A model generated the notes under the pieces. That model did no database searches. It was not told where the DNA came from and saw only the letters and a list, made by a program, of their open reading frames with translations. Positions 6,622 to 16,116 of a stretch of 64,000 nucleotides of DNA are shown here, in pieces (the first letter of the stretch is position 1; every line of letters starts with the position of its first letter). The translations under genes were made by a program, and so were the position numbers. This DNA is from Phocaeicola coprocola DSM 17136 (GTDB lineage Bacteria; Bacteroidota; Bacteroidia; Bacteroidales; Bacteroidaceae), in contig NZ_DS981470.1 of assembly GCF_000154845.1 (NCBI RefSeq), positions 1-64,000 on the forward strand. The letters run 5' to 3'.

Positions 6622-7431
6622 TTACGCTCTGTTAATAAGTTCTCTCATGATGGTAGTCATGCGCGGCTGTGCTTCATCGGCAGCCTTCTGTACCTCTTCG
6701 TGTGATACTTCGACAATTTTGCCTTCCACTCCCAAGTCAGTGATAACTGAAACGCCGAACACCTTAATACCGCAATGGTTGGCTACGATAACTTCAGGTA
6801 CAGTAGACATACCTACTGCATCGGCTCCCAGAATGTGGAACATCTTATATTCCGACGGAGTTTCGAAAGTTGGTCCCTGTGTTCCGATATATACTCCCTG
6901 CTGTACCTTAATTCCTTTTTCTTCGGCAATTTCGAGAGCTTTTGCGATCAGTTCTTTTGAGTAAGCCTCACTCATATCCGGGAAGCGGGGGCCGTATTCG
7001 ATGTTCTTGCCACGCAACGGATGTTCAGGGAAGAAGTTGATATGGTCAGTGATAATCATCAGGTCACCGATTTCAAAATTCGGGTTTGTTCCTCCTGCTG
7101 CATTCGAAACGAACAAAGTCTTGATACCCAATTCGCGCATGACACGTACAGGAAAAGTAACTTCCTTCATTGAATAGCCTTCGTAAAAGTGGAAGCGACC
7201 TTGCATGGCCATAATATCCTTGTTGCCCAGTTTACCGAAAATCAGCTTACCGCTATGGCCTTCTACGGTCGATACCGGAAAGTTGGGGATTTCGGAATAG
7301 TTTATTTCATATTTATCGGTAATTTCGTGTACCAAACTGCCCAGACCTGTACCTAAAATGATGGCTGTCTCGGGATGAGTGTGCATTCTAGCTTTTAGAA
7401 AAGCTGCTGTTTCTTGAATTTTTTCTAACAT
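6622..7431 (-). CDS. purine nucleoside phosphorylase
   Basis: This enzyme cleaves purine nucleosides with phosphate to the free base and (deoxy)ribose 1-phosphate for salvage. The 269-residue length and motifs fit the trimeric PNP/MTAP family: the phosphate loop ILGTGLGSL, EGHSGKLIFG, GRFHFYEGYS, VSNAAGGTNP, GPTFETPSEY, and GADAVGMSTVPE near the base-binding site. The following segment (ITDLGVEGKIVE) is also family-typical. The start overlaps the lpxK 3' end by 44 bases, so the two are probably cotranscribed and perhaps coupled. Confidence 0.93.
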   Translation of the reverse strand: MLEKIQETAAFLKARMHTHPETAIILGTGLGSLVHEITDKYEINYSEIPNFPVSTVEGHSGKLIFGKLGNKDIMAMQGRFHFYEGYSMKEVTFPVRVMRELGIKTLFVSNAAGGTNPNFEIGDLMIITDHINFFPEHPLRGKNIEYGPRFPDMSEAYSKELIAKALEIAEEKGIKVQQGVYIGTQGPTFETPSEYKMFHILGADAVGMSTVPEVIVANHCGIKVFGVSVITDLGVEGKIVEVSHEEVQKAADEAQPRMTTIMRELINRA

Positions 7432-8497
7432 ACTCGATAATATTTTGGTTAAATAAATGTTCTTCTTTATTCAGAAATTCTACCTCTACCGGCAATACAT
7501 ATATATAAGGTTTCATCGTTTCACTCAGTAGCGGATGAGCGATGAGCCGTGCCGCATCCTTTTCGGTTGTGATGATGAAACGTTTACCCTCAGGCAGTTT
7601 TCTGAACGCATCTTCTATCCGTTTCATGTCCGTTGCATCAAAATCGTGATGGTCAGGAAAAGTCGACGGAGTAACAAACTGCGTATAAGCCGACAGTTTA
7701 CTGATGATGGCTGCCGGTGAGGCTATACCTGTAACCAGCAGGATATGGTCATCGTTTCGGATTTCTTCAAGCTTCTTTTCCGGTTCTTCCGAGAAGAGAG
7801 GCTGTAGTTTTCCGTATGCCAGCGTTGTAAAATAAAGTTGCTGACAGGGGAGGGGTGCTATATCATATCGCAACGCCTGTTGTTCTGCTTCGCTCATTTG
7901 TGCCGGACACTTACTTACGATGATGATGTCGGCACGCTTTTTTCCACTTTCCGGCTCCCGCAGTCGTCCGGCTGGTAACATCCGGTCAAGATGTATCGGA
8001 CGGTTATAATCTATAAGCAGAATGGTCAGTCCTGCCTTCACGTAGCGATGCTGGAAAGCATCGTCCAGAACAATAACCTTTATGCCGGGAGCTGTATGTC
8101 CATCTGTTAGCTGATTAATGCCGTGACAGCGATCCCGGTCTACAGCCACATAGATATCCGGAAACTTGTGCGCCATCTGATAAGGCTCATCGCCAATCTG
8201 CCCGGCATCTGTTTCGGGAGTAGCCAGAACGAAACCTTTCGATTTACGTTTATATCCACGGCTGAGTACAGCTACCTGAAATTCATTCTGTAACAACCGG
8301 ATGAGGTATTCTGTGTGTGGAGTCTTTCCGGTTCCTCCCACGCTGATATTACCCACGCAGATAACGGGTAGCGGAAATGACTGTGAATGAAGTATGCCTC
8401 TGTCAAACATCCAGTTGCGTATACTTACTCCCAGACGGTAGAGGCATGCTAATGGCAACAGTCCGTGGTAAATCTTTATTTTTCTTTCAAGTTTCAT
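7388..8497 (-). CDS. lpxK: tetraacyldisaccharide 4'-kinase LpxK
   Basis: LpxK phosphorylates the 4' position of the lipid A disaccharide precursor at the inner membrane. The 369-residue product has the expected N-terminal hydrophobic helix (LLPLACLYRLGVSIRNW), the P-loop VGGTGKT at 53-59, LSRGYKRKSKGF, GDEPYQMA, the DDAFQHRYV motif of the family, and the DHHDFDATD and TTEKDAARL segments near the C-terminus. It starts 15 bases after sppA and overlaps the next gene by 44 bases, consistent with one operon. Confidence 0.95.
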   Translation of the reverse strand: MKLERKIKIYHGLLPLACLYRLGVSIRNWMFDRGILHSQSFPLPVICVGNISVGGTGKTPHTEYLIRLLQNEFQVAVLSRGYKRKSKGFVLATPETDAGQIGDEPYQMAHKFPDIYVAVDRDRCHGINQLTDGHTAPGIKVIVLDDAFQHRYVKAGLTILLIDYNRPIHLDRMLPAGRLREPESGKKRADIIIVSKCPAQMSEAEQQALRYDIAPLPCQQLYFTTLAYGKLQPLFSEEPEKKLEEIRNDDHILLVTGIASPAAIISKLSAYTQFVTPSTFPDHHDFDATDMKRIEDAFRKLPEGKRFIITTEKDAARLIAHPLLSETMKPYIYVLPVEVEFLNKEEHLFNQNIIEYVRKNSRNSSFSKS

Positions 8498-8512
8498 CAG
8501 GCAGCCGATGCT

Positions 8513-10279
8513 TTATTTGATAACCACATCAAACGGCATGCGCGCCTGCAGGCGATCGGCATCCTTGAGATTTTTTACAAAACGGAGTCCGTTGTAATAT
8601 TCACCGAAATTTTCCTGCATACGGCTGCTGATATAACGGCTTGGCCGGGTATTAAGCAGTGAAGTCAGGAAATCTTCTTTTTCCGGATAGCTTACCAGCG
8701 TATAACGTTCTATTTTAGCATGTGAGGCTGCAACTTCAACAGCTTCATCCAGTCCACCCAGCTCATCTACCAGTTTCAGGTCTTTGGCCATTTCTCCGGT
8801 CCACACACGTCCTTCAGCTATCTTTTTGATATCTTCGATATTCATTTTTCTGCCGTCGGCACAACGTTTGGTAAAGAGTTCATATCCTTTATTGACCATA
8901 CCTTGCATCAGAGCCTTTTCTTCTTCATTGAACGGACGGGTCAAATCTCCCAAGTCTGCCAGTTCGTTTGTTTTTACAACATCGAAATTCAGCCCCAGCT
9001 TATCTTTCAGGAGTCCTTCTGCATTCGGAACCAGACCGAAGATTCCGATAGAACCTGTCAGGGTTGTCGGTTCGGCTACAATCCAGTCGGCAGCGCAGGA
9101 TATATAGTAACCGCCCGAAGCGGCATAGTCACCCATAGAAACGATAACGGGTTTTTCCTGTTTCAGCAGTGAAACTTCACGCCAGATCTGTTCTGAACCG
9201 TAGGCACTTCCTCCCGGAGAGTTAACACGCAGTACAACTGCCTTCACGCTTTCATCTTCGCGTAACTTACGCAAGTCCTTTATGACTTTTTCGGAGTTGA
9301 TACCTTCTCCGTCAGCAGATTCATCACCGTCTATTTCACCATAAGCATAATATACGGCAATGACGTTCCCACTTTTATCTTTCGGTACGTTTCGTTTTAC
9401 GTTTACCATATCCTCAAGCGAAAGTGTATTCAGTTTTTCATCTTCCTTACAGTCGGTCAGCTGTTTCAGGTAGGCCAGTACTTCATCTTTGTACATTAGT
9501 GTATCTGCCAGGCCGGTGCTGAGATAAAGTTCTGCCGGCTGGAGATCCATATTACGGCTGGCAAGAGCATTCAGGGAGTCAACAGAAATCTTTCTTGATT
9601 CGGAAACCTCATTCAGAATCTGCTGCCAGATAGAGCCGATGAATGCTTGTGTCTGTTCACGGTTTGCCGGACTCATTTCAGTAGCGATATATGGTTCTAC
9701 TGCCGATTTGTATGTTCCTACACGAAATACCTGCATTTCCACTCCGACTTTGTCGAGCAGACCTTTCAGGAACATGGTCTGTGCAGATAGTCCGTGCCAG
9801 CCTATACTTCCCGAAGGATTGGCTATTACCTTATCGGCAACACTTGCAATATAGTAAGTACCTTGTGAATATGCTCCGGCATAAGCGACGATAAACTTCC
9901 CGCTTTCTTTGAAATCAACCAATGCACGTCGTATAGCCTGCATGGAAGCTGTCTGACAGGCGAAAGCACCTGCATCGATATAGATACCTTTTATTTTGTC
10001 ATTTTCTTTAGCTTTGCGGATAGAGGTCAGAATGTCATCCAGCCCGTAAGTCGCATAGTCTTCCCCTAAAAATTGCATGATTGGATTTTCCTGGTAGCGT
10101 TCCATTACACTACCTTTCAGTTCGAGTACAAATACCGAACGGTCTTTCACTATAGTTTCTGTTCCGGAAGTTGAAGCAACCATTCCGGCAAGACTGATAA
10201 TACCTAATATTGTGAAGACTACTCCCGTCAGAATCAGACCGCAGACGGTGGCGAAGGTGTATTTCAAAAACTCTTTCAT
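8513..10279 (-). CDS. sppA: signal peptide peptidase SppA, 67-kDa type
   Basis: SppA is a membrane-anchored serine protease that degrades signal peptides left in the inner membrane. The 588-residue length is that of the double-domain (67K) type. An N-terminal membrane segment covers about residues 8-35. Two tandem ClpP-fold S49 domains follow. The catalytic lysine is K191 in GTYKSAVEPY and the catalytic serine is S388 in GDYAASGGYY, matching the Lys/Ser dyad split across the two halves. It is the first gene of the minus-strand operon with lpxK and has a consensus promoter just upstream. Confidence 0.95.
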   Translation of the reverse strand: MKEFLKYTFATVCGLILTGVVFTILGIISLAGMVASTSGTETIVKDRSVFVLELKGSVMERYQENPIMQFLGEDYATYGLDDILTSIRKAKENDKIKGIYIDAGAFACQTASMQAIRRALVDFKESGKFIVAYAGAYSQGTYYIASVADKVIANPSGSIGWHGLSAQTMFLKGLLDKVGVEMQVFRVGTYKSAVEPYIATEMSPANREQTQAFIGSIWQQILNEVSESRKISVDSLNALASRNMDLQPAELYLSTGLADTLMYKDEVLAYLKQLTDCKEDEKLNTLSLEDMVNVKRNVPKDKSGNVIAVYYAYGEIDGDESADGEGINSEKVIKDLRKLREDESVKAVVLRVNSPGGSAYGSEQIWREVSLLKQEKPVIVSMGDYAASGGYYISCAADWIVAEPTTLTGSIGIFGLVPNAEGLLKDKLGLNFDVVKTNELADLGDLTRPFNEEEKALMQGMVNKGYELFTKRCADGRKMNIEDIKKIAEGRVWTGEMAKDLKLVDELGGLDEAVEVAASHAKIERYTLVSYPEKEDFLTSLLNTRPSRYISSRMQENFGEYYNGLRFVKNLKDADRLQARMPFDVVIK

Positions 10280-10310
10280 TGTGTGATGTTTTTAGAGATT
10301 TATTAAATAA

Positions 10311-10341
10311 CAAAGTTAGTCTTTTTCACGGAATAACCAAA
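10311..10341 (-). promoter_or_regulatory. promoter of the sppA operon
   Basis: On the minus strand, TTTG (10341-10338), 19 bases, then TAACTTTG (10318-10311) fully matches the Bacteroidetes promoter consensus, 32 bases before the sppA start. Confidence 0.7.
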
Positions 10342-10416
10342 AGCAAACGAATTTTTTCCTGATGCCGAAGAGGAAGTTGCAATGTATTTACCGGAAGCGG
10401 ACATAGGTGAAATAAA

Positions 10417-10497
10417 ATATCAGCATCTTTTAGGAAAAACATGCTGATATGTTCAGGAAAACATCTCGATGTTTTTTTATTTTTTGTACAAAAAAAT
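10417..10497 (+). repeat. dispersed hairpin element, copy A
   Basis: A 10-bp stem ATATCAGCAT/ATGCTGATAT (10417-10450) is followed by a smaller stem AAAACAT/ATGTTTT and then the 18-base tail TTTTTTTATTTTTTGTAC at 10472-10489. The same tail ends copies B (32.6 kb) and C (59.2 kb). It lies between divergent genes, so no plus-strand gene ends here for it to terminate. Confidence 0.65.
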
Positions 10498-10882
10498 AGA
10501 GGATATTCAGGAGCTTGTTTTTTGTGTGTCTGCAAGGCTTTTATGGAATTCCGGTAATTATGATTTCGCCATTTTTAATCTGTTGATGATAAGGTGTTTA
10601 CTTGCGGCTGCGAAACCGTATGTTGCGATAGGTGATGAGAAGTTGACAACAAAGTTGCAGAAGAAGCGGTGTCTGGATTCTTGTTTGCAATCATATATTT
10701 CCCGGTCGTAACGTAAATTCCTTACAGAAATCATCGGCTGTACAATAAATCTCTGTAACTTTAGACTCTGAGGAAAAAGTGGTAATTTAGCACTATAAAT
10801 TTTATATCCTAATTGCCGTGTCTTTCTTTTCCGGTAGGTTCTACATGCTCTTATATTCACGTTAAATGATAACCGATAAACT

Positions 10883-11293
10883 ATGAAACAAGTATATAGA
10901 TCAAAAATAGATATCTGGTTGCTGATATTGATTCTGGCAGCTTGGGGCATACCGTTGACATTTATAGTTTGGAACGAGTTTTCAGTAGTGAAATTCAGTG
11001 TTGTTTTGTTTATGCTTGTGCTTACATTGGCACTTCTCTTCAGTATAAAATACACGATAGAAGGAAAGACTTTACGTGTTGATTATTCCTTTTTTTATAG
11101 CGAGCGCATTAATATTGACGAGATAACAGAGATTGTCAATACCCATACGTTTCTATCAGCTCCAGCAGCATCCTTAGACAGAATCGAGATAACGTATGGT
11201 AAGAATTGCGTTGTACTATCTCCGAAAGATAAGCAGAAGTTTGTGAAGCAACTTTGCGATATATCTGCAAATCATATTCGTGTGAACATATAA
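10883..11293 (+). CDS. membrane protein with a bacterial PH-like domain
   Basis: This 136-residue protein has two predicted membrane helices (about 10-28 and 36-55) and a C-terminal beta-rich domain of about 75 residues. That domain (KYTIEGKTLRVDYSFF, IDEITEIVNT, DRIEITYGKNCVVLSP) looks like bacterial PH domains of the bPH/DUF304 type. The role is unknown; such domains are usually membrane-associated and may scaffold. It stands alone, convergent with the permease gene. Confidence 0.75.
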   Translation: MKQVYRSKIDIWLLILILAAWGIPLTFIVWNEFSVVKFSVVLFMLVLTLALLFSIKYTIEGKTLRVDYSFFYSERINIDEITEIVNTHTFLSAPAASLDRIEITYGKNCVVLSPKDKQKFVKQLCDISANHIRVNI

Positions 11294-11330
11294 ACAGTTT
11301 TATTGGGGCTATAGAAATAAAATAAGAGTG

Positions 11331-11375
11331 AATCAGTTCAGGACATTTTCGAGAAAGAAATGCCCTGAACTGATT
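11331..11375. terminator. bidirectional terminator between convergent genes
   Basis: AATCAGTTCAGG pairs with CCTGAACTGATT, and an inner CATTT/AAATG extends the stem past one mismatch. It lies between the PH-domain gene and the downstream permease. Confidence 0.7.
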
Positions 11376-11380
11376 TATTG

Positions 11381-13741
11381 TTATTCGGTTTTGATACTGT
11401 TTACCGGATTTTCATTGGCATTTTTCCAACTCTGTACAGTAATAGTAGTCATAGTTATGAGTGTAACCAGCAGGAATGACAAAATGAATATCCACGGGGT
11501 AACAGGCGTTTTCTCTGCAAATCCTTGCAGCCAGTGCTGTCCGATCCACCATCCGAATGGTGCTGCCACGATGAAGCATCCGGTAAGTATAAGTATATAT
11601 CTTCGGTTGAACATGTACAGAATCTGTCTGGTTGAGCTTCCCATAATCTTTCTGATTCCGATTTCCTTTCTTCTGTATTCGCTCTCGAACATGGTGAGTC
11701 CGAACACTCCTGTCAGGCTGATGGCAATGGCAATGAGTGAGAAGAGCAGGATCTGCTTAGTAAAACGCAATTCGTTCCGGTAGTTGGCATCGAGCACTTC
11801 ATCCATGAACCGAAAATTGAAGTCGTGTCCGGGGGTAAACTTTTCCATTGTTTTCTGGAGCGATTGGATAATAGCAATTTTATTTACTCCTGCCGATACA
11901 CGAACATTGATGGTTTGCTGCCATTGATGTCCTATTCTCTCAAAGTTTTTTCCATAAATAAAAAAGGCCATAGGCTGTGTATTGTCATCGTTACGGAAAC
12001 TGCTGTATTTGATGTTCTCGCAGAACCCTACAATTAAATGATCGTCCGGAGCGGTCTGGCCGACTTTCAGCCAGGGGTATTTTTTACGGGTTGCTTCGTT
12101 GAAAATGTAAACATCTCCATCACCAGGTTTGAAGTTTCGGCCTTCTGTAATGTGGATTCCCATTACATCCAGAAAATGGTAATCTACAGGCATTACGTCA
12201 AATCGCACGACTGTATTGTTATCATCCATAGCCCAGTTCATATAGTTGTCGGCAGAGCTTAGAATGAACATTGAAAAAGCTACTCCTTTTACTCCAGGAA
12301 TACGGGAGAGGTCGTTTACCACGGCATCATTCTGTGCTTGAGTCTCCGTTGTCATGTTTCCTGTGATGATGACATCTTTATCATATCCATAGTCGGAAGT
12401 TCGGATATACCGGCTTTGCAGATACATGATTCCTACTCCGATAATCAGCATGTAGGCAACGAAGAACTGGATACATATCAAGGCTGTACGTAAAGTACGT
12501 CCTTTAGGAGAAAGACCAAAAGAGCCTTTTAGTGCCAGTGCTGGTGCAAACGATGTAACATAATAGGAGGGATATATGCCAGCTAAGAATCCCATGAGCA
12601 GGCTCAGGCAGAAAGTAATGGTGAGCAGTATAGGATGTTCCAAAGGCTGTAGTCCGGCGCTTACCAGGTCCTTCAGACCGGAATCTTTCAATAGTAGTAC
12701 CTCTATCAGAGAAAGCATAAAGGCAATGGTGCTGATGAGTACGGATTCTGCTATCAGACTGAAGCGAAGTGAACGGGTTGTTGCTCCCAATACCTTCTGA
12801 GTATTGATGCTTTTGATGCGCATCGGGGTTTCAGCCAACGAGAAATTCATGAAATTGATAGTCGCTATTATCACAATCAGAAAAGAAATACATATCAACA
12901 GGTAAACCGTAGTACGACTGGTTGCACTTTTGTTTGCTATGGTAGAAAAATGAACATCCGTCAATGGTGATAAATGAACTACAGAGGACGGAAGGCTGTC
13001 ATTCTCTTCTGATGTATATTCGGGATTATGCTTTCTGAAAATTACCTCGATAAGCTTTTCTATTTCGGGGGCTGAATCCGGATGATCCAAACGTATGTAA
13101 CAAATGTAATTCCAGTTGTTCCACCTGTCTTTATTTTCTTTGGGATCGTTGGGCATCATGATCCAGTTTCTTATCTGTGCGTTTTCTGGAAAATCTTTGT
13201 ACACCCCTCCGATAGTCCATTCATTGTTGCTGGACTGTTTGTCTTTGAAAATGCTTTGTCCAACCGCATCTGCTGTTCCGAATAAACGTTTTGCTGTCGA
13301 TTCGGAGATGAGAACTGTTTTAGGCTGATTCAGTACATCGGCAGAACCACTTATCATTTCTGGCTGGAAAGTTTCCAGAAAATTTCCAAAGCCGCAACAA
13401 GTCGTTTCGTTGAATATATTTCCGTTTATCTCATAGTCGACTTGCGACATAAATGCATAGGTTATGGATATTGACTTTATGTGTGGTGAACAGGTCTGTA
13501 TCCGTTCACATAACGGACGAGGCATCCACAATTGCCAGTCGGAGGCAGGTGTGGGTTTAACTTCTACCCGGAAAATCTTTTCATAGTCCTTATATCCTTT
13601 ATTGAAATTATAGTCATAGTCTACCTGCGTCATAATAACAAAGAAGGATGCGAAGGCTATGCTTAGCCCTAAAATATTCAGTATGCTTGCGGTAAAGAAA
13701 CGCCTGAACGTATGCGAAAAGTTACGGATAAGTGTTTTCAT
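11381..13741 (-). CDS. FtsX-like ABC transporter permease (copy 2)
   Basis: This 786-residue protein has the layout of two MacB-PCD plus FtsX modules: an N-terminal membrane segment (ASILNILGLSIAFASFFVI), a periplasmic domain (about 40-285), TM clusters at about 285-430, a second periplasmic domain, and C-terminal TMs starting near FTKQILLFSLIAIAISLTG. It carries the family signature YRRKEIGIRKIMGSS. It is a paralogue of the next gene upstream. The first 58 residues are identical, and the last ~157 residues differ at only five positions. No ABC ATPase lies in the operon, so its motor must be encoded elsewhere. It is the last gene of the export operon. Confidence 0.9.
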   Translation of the reverse strand: MKTLIRNFSHTFRRFFTASILNILGLSIAFASFFVIMTQVDYDYNFNKGYKDYEKIFRVEVKPTPASDWQLWMPRPLCERIQTCSPHIKSISITYAFMSQVDYEINGNIFNETTCCGFGNFLETFQPEMISGSADVLNQPKTVLISESTAKRLFGTADAVGQSIFKDKQSSNNEWTIGGVYKDFPENAQIRNWIMMPNDPKENKDRWNNWNYICYIRLDHPDSAPEIEKLIEVIFRKHNPEYTSEENDSLPSSVVHLSPLTDVHFSTIANKSATSRTTVYLLICISFLIVIIATINFMNFSLAETPMRIKSINTQKVLGATTRSLRFSLIAESVLISTIAFMLSLIEVLLLKDSGLKDLVSAGLQPLEHPILLTITFCLSLLMGFLAGIYPSYYVTSFAPALALKGSFGLSPKGRTLRTALICIQFFVAYMLIIGVGIMYLQSRYIRTSDYGYDKDVIITGNMTTETQAQNDAVVNDLSRIPGVKGVAFSMFILSSADNYMNWAMDDNNTVVRFDVMPVDYHFLDVMGIHITEGRNFKPGDGDVYIFNEATRKKYPWLKVGQTAPDDHLIVGFCENIKYSSFRNDDNTQPMAFFIYGKNFERIGHQWQQTINVRVSAGVNKIAIIQSLQKTMEKFTPGHDFNFRFMDEVLDANYRNELRFTKQILLFSLIAIAISLTGVFGLTMFESEYRRKEIGIRKIMGSSTRQILYMFNRRYILILTGCFIVAAPFGWWIGQHWLQGFAEKTPVTPWIFILSFLLVTLITMTTITVQSWKNANENPVNSIKTE

Positions 13742-13752
13742 GAGAAATAATA

Positions 13753-16104
13753 TTATTCGGTTTTGATGCTGTTTGCCGGATTCTCATTGGCATTTTTCCA
13801 GCTTTGTACAGTAATGGTAATCATGGTAATGAGTGTAACCAGCAGGAATGACAAAATGAATATCCACGGAGTGACGGGTGTTTTTTCTGCAAATCCTTGC
13901 AGCCAGTGCTGCCCGATCCACCATCCGAACGGTGCTGCCACGATGAAGCATCCGGCGAGTATAAGTATATATCTTCGGTTGAACATGTACAGAATCTGTG
14001 TGGTCGAGCTTCCCATGATTTTTCTGATTCCGATTTCCTTTTTTCGATACTCGCTTTCGAACATGGTGAGTCCGAACACTCCCGTCAGGCTGATGGCAAT
14101 GGCAATGAGTGAGAAGAGCAGGATCTGCTTGGTGAAACGCAGTTCGTTCCGGTAGTTGGCATCGAGCACTTCATCCATGAACCGGAAATTGAAGTCGTGT
14201 CCGGGGGTAAACTTTTCCATTGTTTTCTGGAGTGAGCGGATAACCTCAACTTTATCTACACCTGCCGAAATACGGACATTGACGAAATTTCGCCACTCCC
14301 ATCCCCATTGGGCGAACTTCTTGCCGGGGATAAGAAAAGCCATTGTCTGATTGGTGTCATCATTGCGGAAGCTGCTGTATTTGATGTTCTCGCAAAAACC
14401 TATAACTAAATTGTCGTCCGGAGCGGGCTGGTCGACTTTTAGCCACGGGTATTTCTTACGTGTAAATTCATTGAAGATATAGACATCTTCATCACCCGGC
14501 CTGAAGCTTCTCCCTTCGACGATATGAATCCCCATAACTTCCAGATAGTGGCAGTCTACCGGAAAAGCATCGAACTGGATATATTTGTCACCATTAGAAC
14601 GTCCCCAATGCATGTAATTGTCGGCGGAACTCAAGATAAACTCCGATACGGCCACTCCTTTAACTCCTGGTATCTGAGAGAGTTCTCCCACTACTGCATC
14701 CGTTTGTGATTGGGTTTCTTTAGTCATGTTCCCTACAATAATCGCGTCCTTGTCATATCCATAGTCGGAAGTACGGATATATCTGCTTTGCAGGTACATG
14801 ATTCCTACTCCGATAATCAGCATGTAGGCAACAAAGAACTGGATACATACCAGTGCGGTACGTAGAATGCGTCCTTGGGGAGAAAGTCCGAAAGAGCCTT
14901 TCAAAACCAGTGCTGGCGGAAAAGAGGTTACGTAATAAGACGGATAAAGTCCAGCCATCAGTCCCATAAGCAGACTCAAACCGAAAGTTGCAAGCAGCAA
15001 CATCGGATGCTCTGTTATTGTCAGCCGGGCATTTACCAGTTCCTGTAAACCAAAATCTTTAAGTATCGCAACCCATATAAGCGCGAGAATAAAAGCTATA
15101 AAGCTGATAAACATAGCTTCTGTTATCAGGGTGAGGCGAAGAGAACGTGTGGTTGCTCCCAGTACTTTCTGCGTATTGATACTCTTGATGCGCATCGGGG
15201 TTTCAGCCAACGAGAAATTCATGAAATTGATGGTGGCTATAATTACGATCAGGAAAGAAACGCATATCAGCAGATAAAGTGTTGTGCGGCTGCTTGCGCT
15301 TTTATTCCCTACTGTAGAAAAATGTGCGTCGACAAGTGGCGTGAGGCGGATGAACTGTGAAATATCACTTTCCTGTTCCAGTTCCGGAAAATTTTTCACA
15401 AAAATCTGCAAGATAAGTTTTTCTATTTCCGGGGCAGCAGACGGACTTTCGAGACGCATATAGCAGATATAGTTCCAGTTTTTCCAGTTTCCTTTATCAG
15501 TATCGGCTTCTTTGGGCATCATAACCCAGTTTCTTATCTGTGAGTTTTCCGGGTAATCTTTGTAAACGCCTCCTATGGTCCATGCATTATTGTCTGCTTG
15601 TTTCCCTCTGAATATTGTCTGACCTATTACGTCGGTTGTACCAAAGAATTTCTTTGCTGTCGATTCGGACAGGAGAACCGTTTTAGGCTGGTTCAGCGCA
15701 TCGGCAGAGCCGTTTATCATTTCCGGCTGAAATGTTTCCAGAAAATTACCGAAACCAGTGCAGGTTGTTGCTTTAAATAGGTTTCCGTTCACTTCATATT
15801 CATCTTCAGACTGATATGATTCAACTTGTGAAATACTCTTTATATAGGGTGAAGCGGATTGTAATTGCTCACATAACGGACGAGGGGTCCACAGTTGCCA
15901 GCCTGAATCTGGATTAGGGTTGATTTCTATCCGGAATATTTTTTCATAGTCCTTATATCCTTTATTGAAATTATAGTCATAGTCCACCTGTGTCATGATG
16001 ACGAAGAAGGATGCAAAGGCTATGCTTAATCCTAGAATGTTCAGTATGCTTGCGGTAAAGAAACGCCTGAACGTATGCGAAAAGTTACGGATAAGTGTTT
16101 TCAT
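13753..16104 (-). CDS. FtsX-like ABC transporter permease (copy 1)
   Basis: This 783-residue membrane protein has the same architecture as the gene at 11381-13741: two periplasmic domains, each followed by a block of helices, and the signature YRKKEIGIRKIMGSS near the C-terminus. Divergence from the paralogue is concentrated in the two periplasmic domains, while the membrane parts are nearly identical. It is separated from the paralogue by 11 bases and from the adaptor gene by 12, so it is in the same operon. It probably moves a substrate from the membrane or periplasm together with the adaptor and outer-membrane channel. The substrate is unknown. Confidence 0.9.
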   Translation of the reverse strand: MKTLIRNFSHTFRRFFTASILNILGLSIAFASFFVIMTQVDYDYNFNKGYKDYEKIFRIEINPNPDSGWQLWTPRPLCEQLQSASPYIKSISQVESYQSEDEYEVNGNLFKATTCTGFGNFLETFQPEMINGSADALNQPKTVLLSESTAKKFFGTTDVIGQTIFRGKQADNNAWTIGGVYKDYPENSQIRNWVMMPKEADTDKGNWKNWNYICYMRLESPSAAPEIEKLILQIFVKNFPELEQESDISQFIRLTPLVDAHFSTVGNKSASSRTTLYLLICVSFLIVIIATINFMNFSLAETPMRIKSINTQKVLGATTRSLRLTLITEAMFISFIAFILALIWVAILKDFGLQELVNARLTITEHPMLLLATFGLSLLMGLMAGLYPSYYVTSFPPALVLKGSFGLSPQGRILRTALVCIQFFVAYMLIIGVGIMYLQSRYIRTSDYGYDKDAIIVGNMTKETQSQTDAVVGELSQIPGVKGVAVSEFILSSADNYMHWGRSNGDKYIQFDAFPVDCHYLEVMGIHIVEGRSFRPGDEDVYIFNEFTRKKYPWLKVDQPAPDDNLVIGFCENIKYSSFRNDDTNQTMAFLIPGKKFAQWGWEWRNFVNVRISAGVDKVEVIRSLQKTMEKFTPGHDFNFRFMDEVLDANYRNELRFTKQILLFSLIAIAISLTGVFGLTMFESEYRKKEIGIRKIMGSSTTQILYMFNRRYILILAGCFIVAAPFGWWIGQHWLQGFAEKTPVTPWIFILSFLLVTLITMITITVQSWKNANENPANSIKTE

Positions 16105-16116
16105 CTTAGGTATTTA

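Larger units (their letters stand above)
10280..10882. other. intergenic region with promoter and dispersed repeat
   Basis: About 600 bases between divergent genes. It contains the sppA promoter and copy A of the dispersed hairpin element. From about 10500 to 10860 I see no gene. The short frames here are shadows of the repeat or of the next gene. Confidence 0.6.

Noticed and set aside
7388-7431. The 44-base lpxK/PNP overlap as a sequencing error
   Set aside because: Both proteins have normal ends and family lengths, so the overlap is probably real.
10326-10535. Minus-strand ORF sharing KNKKTSRC with the frame at 32547-32924
   Set aside because: The shared peptide comes from the common repeat tail translated in the same frame. 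Neither frame looks like a protein otherwise.
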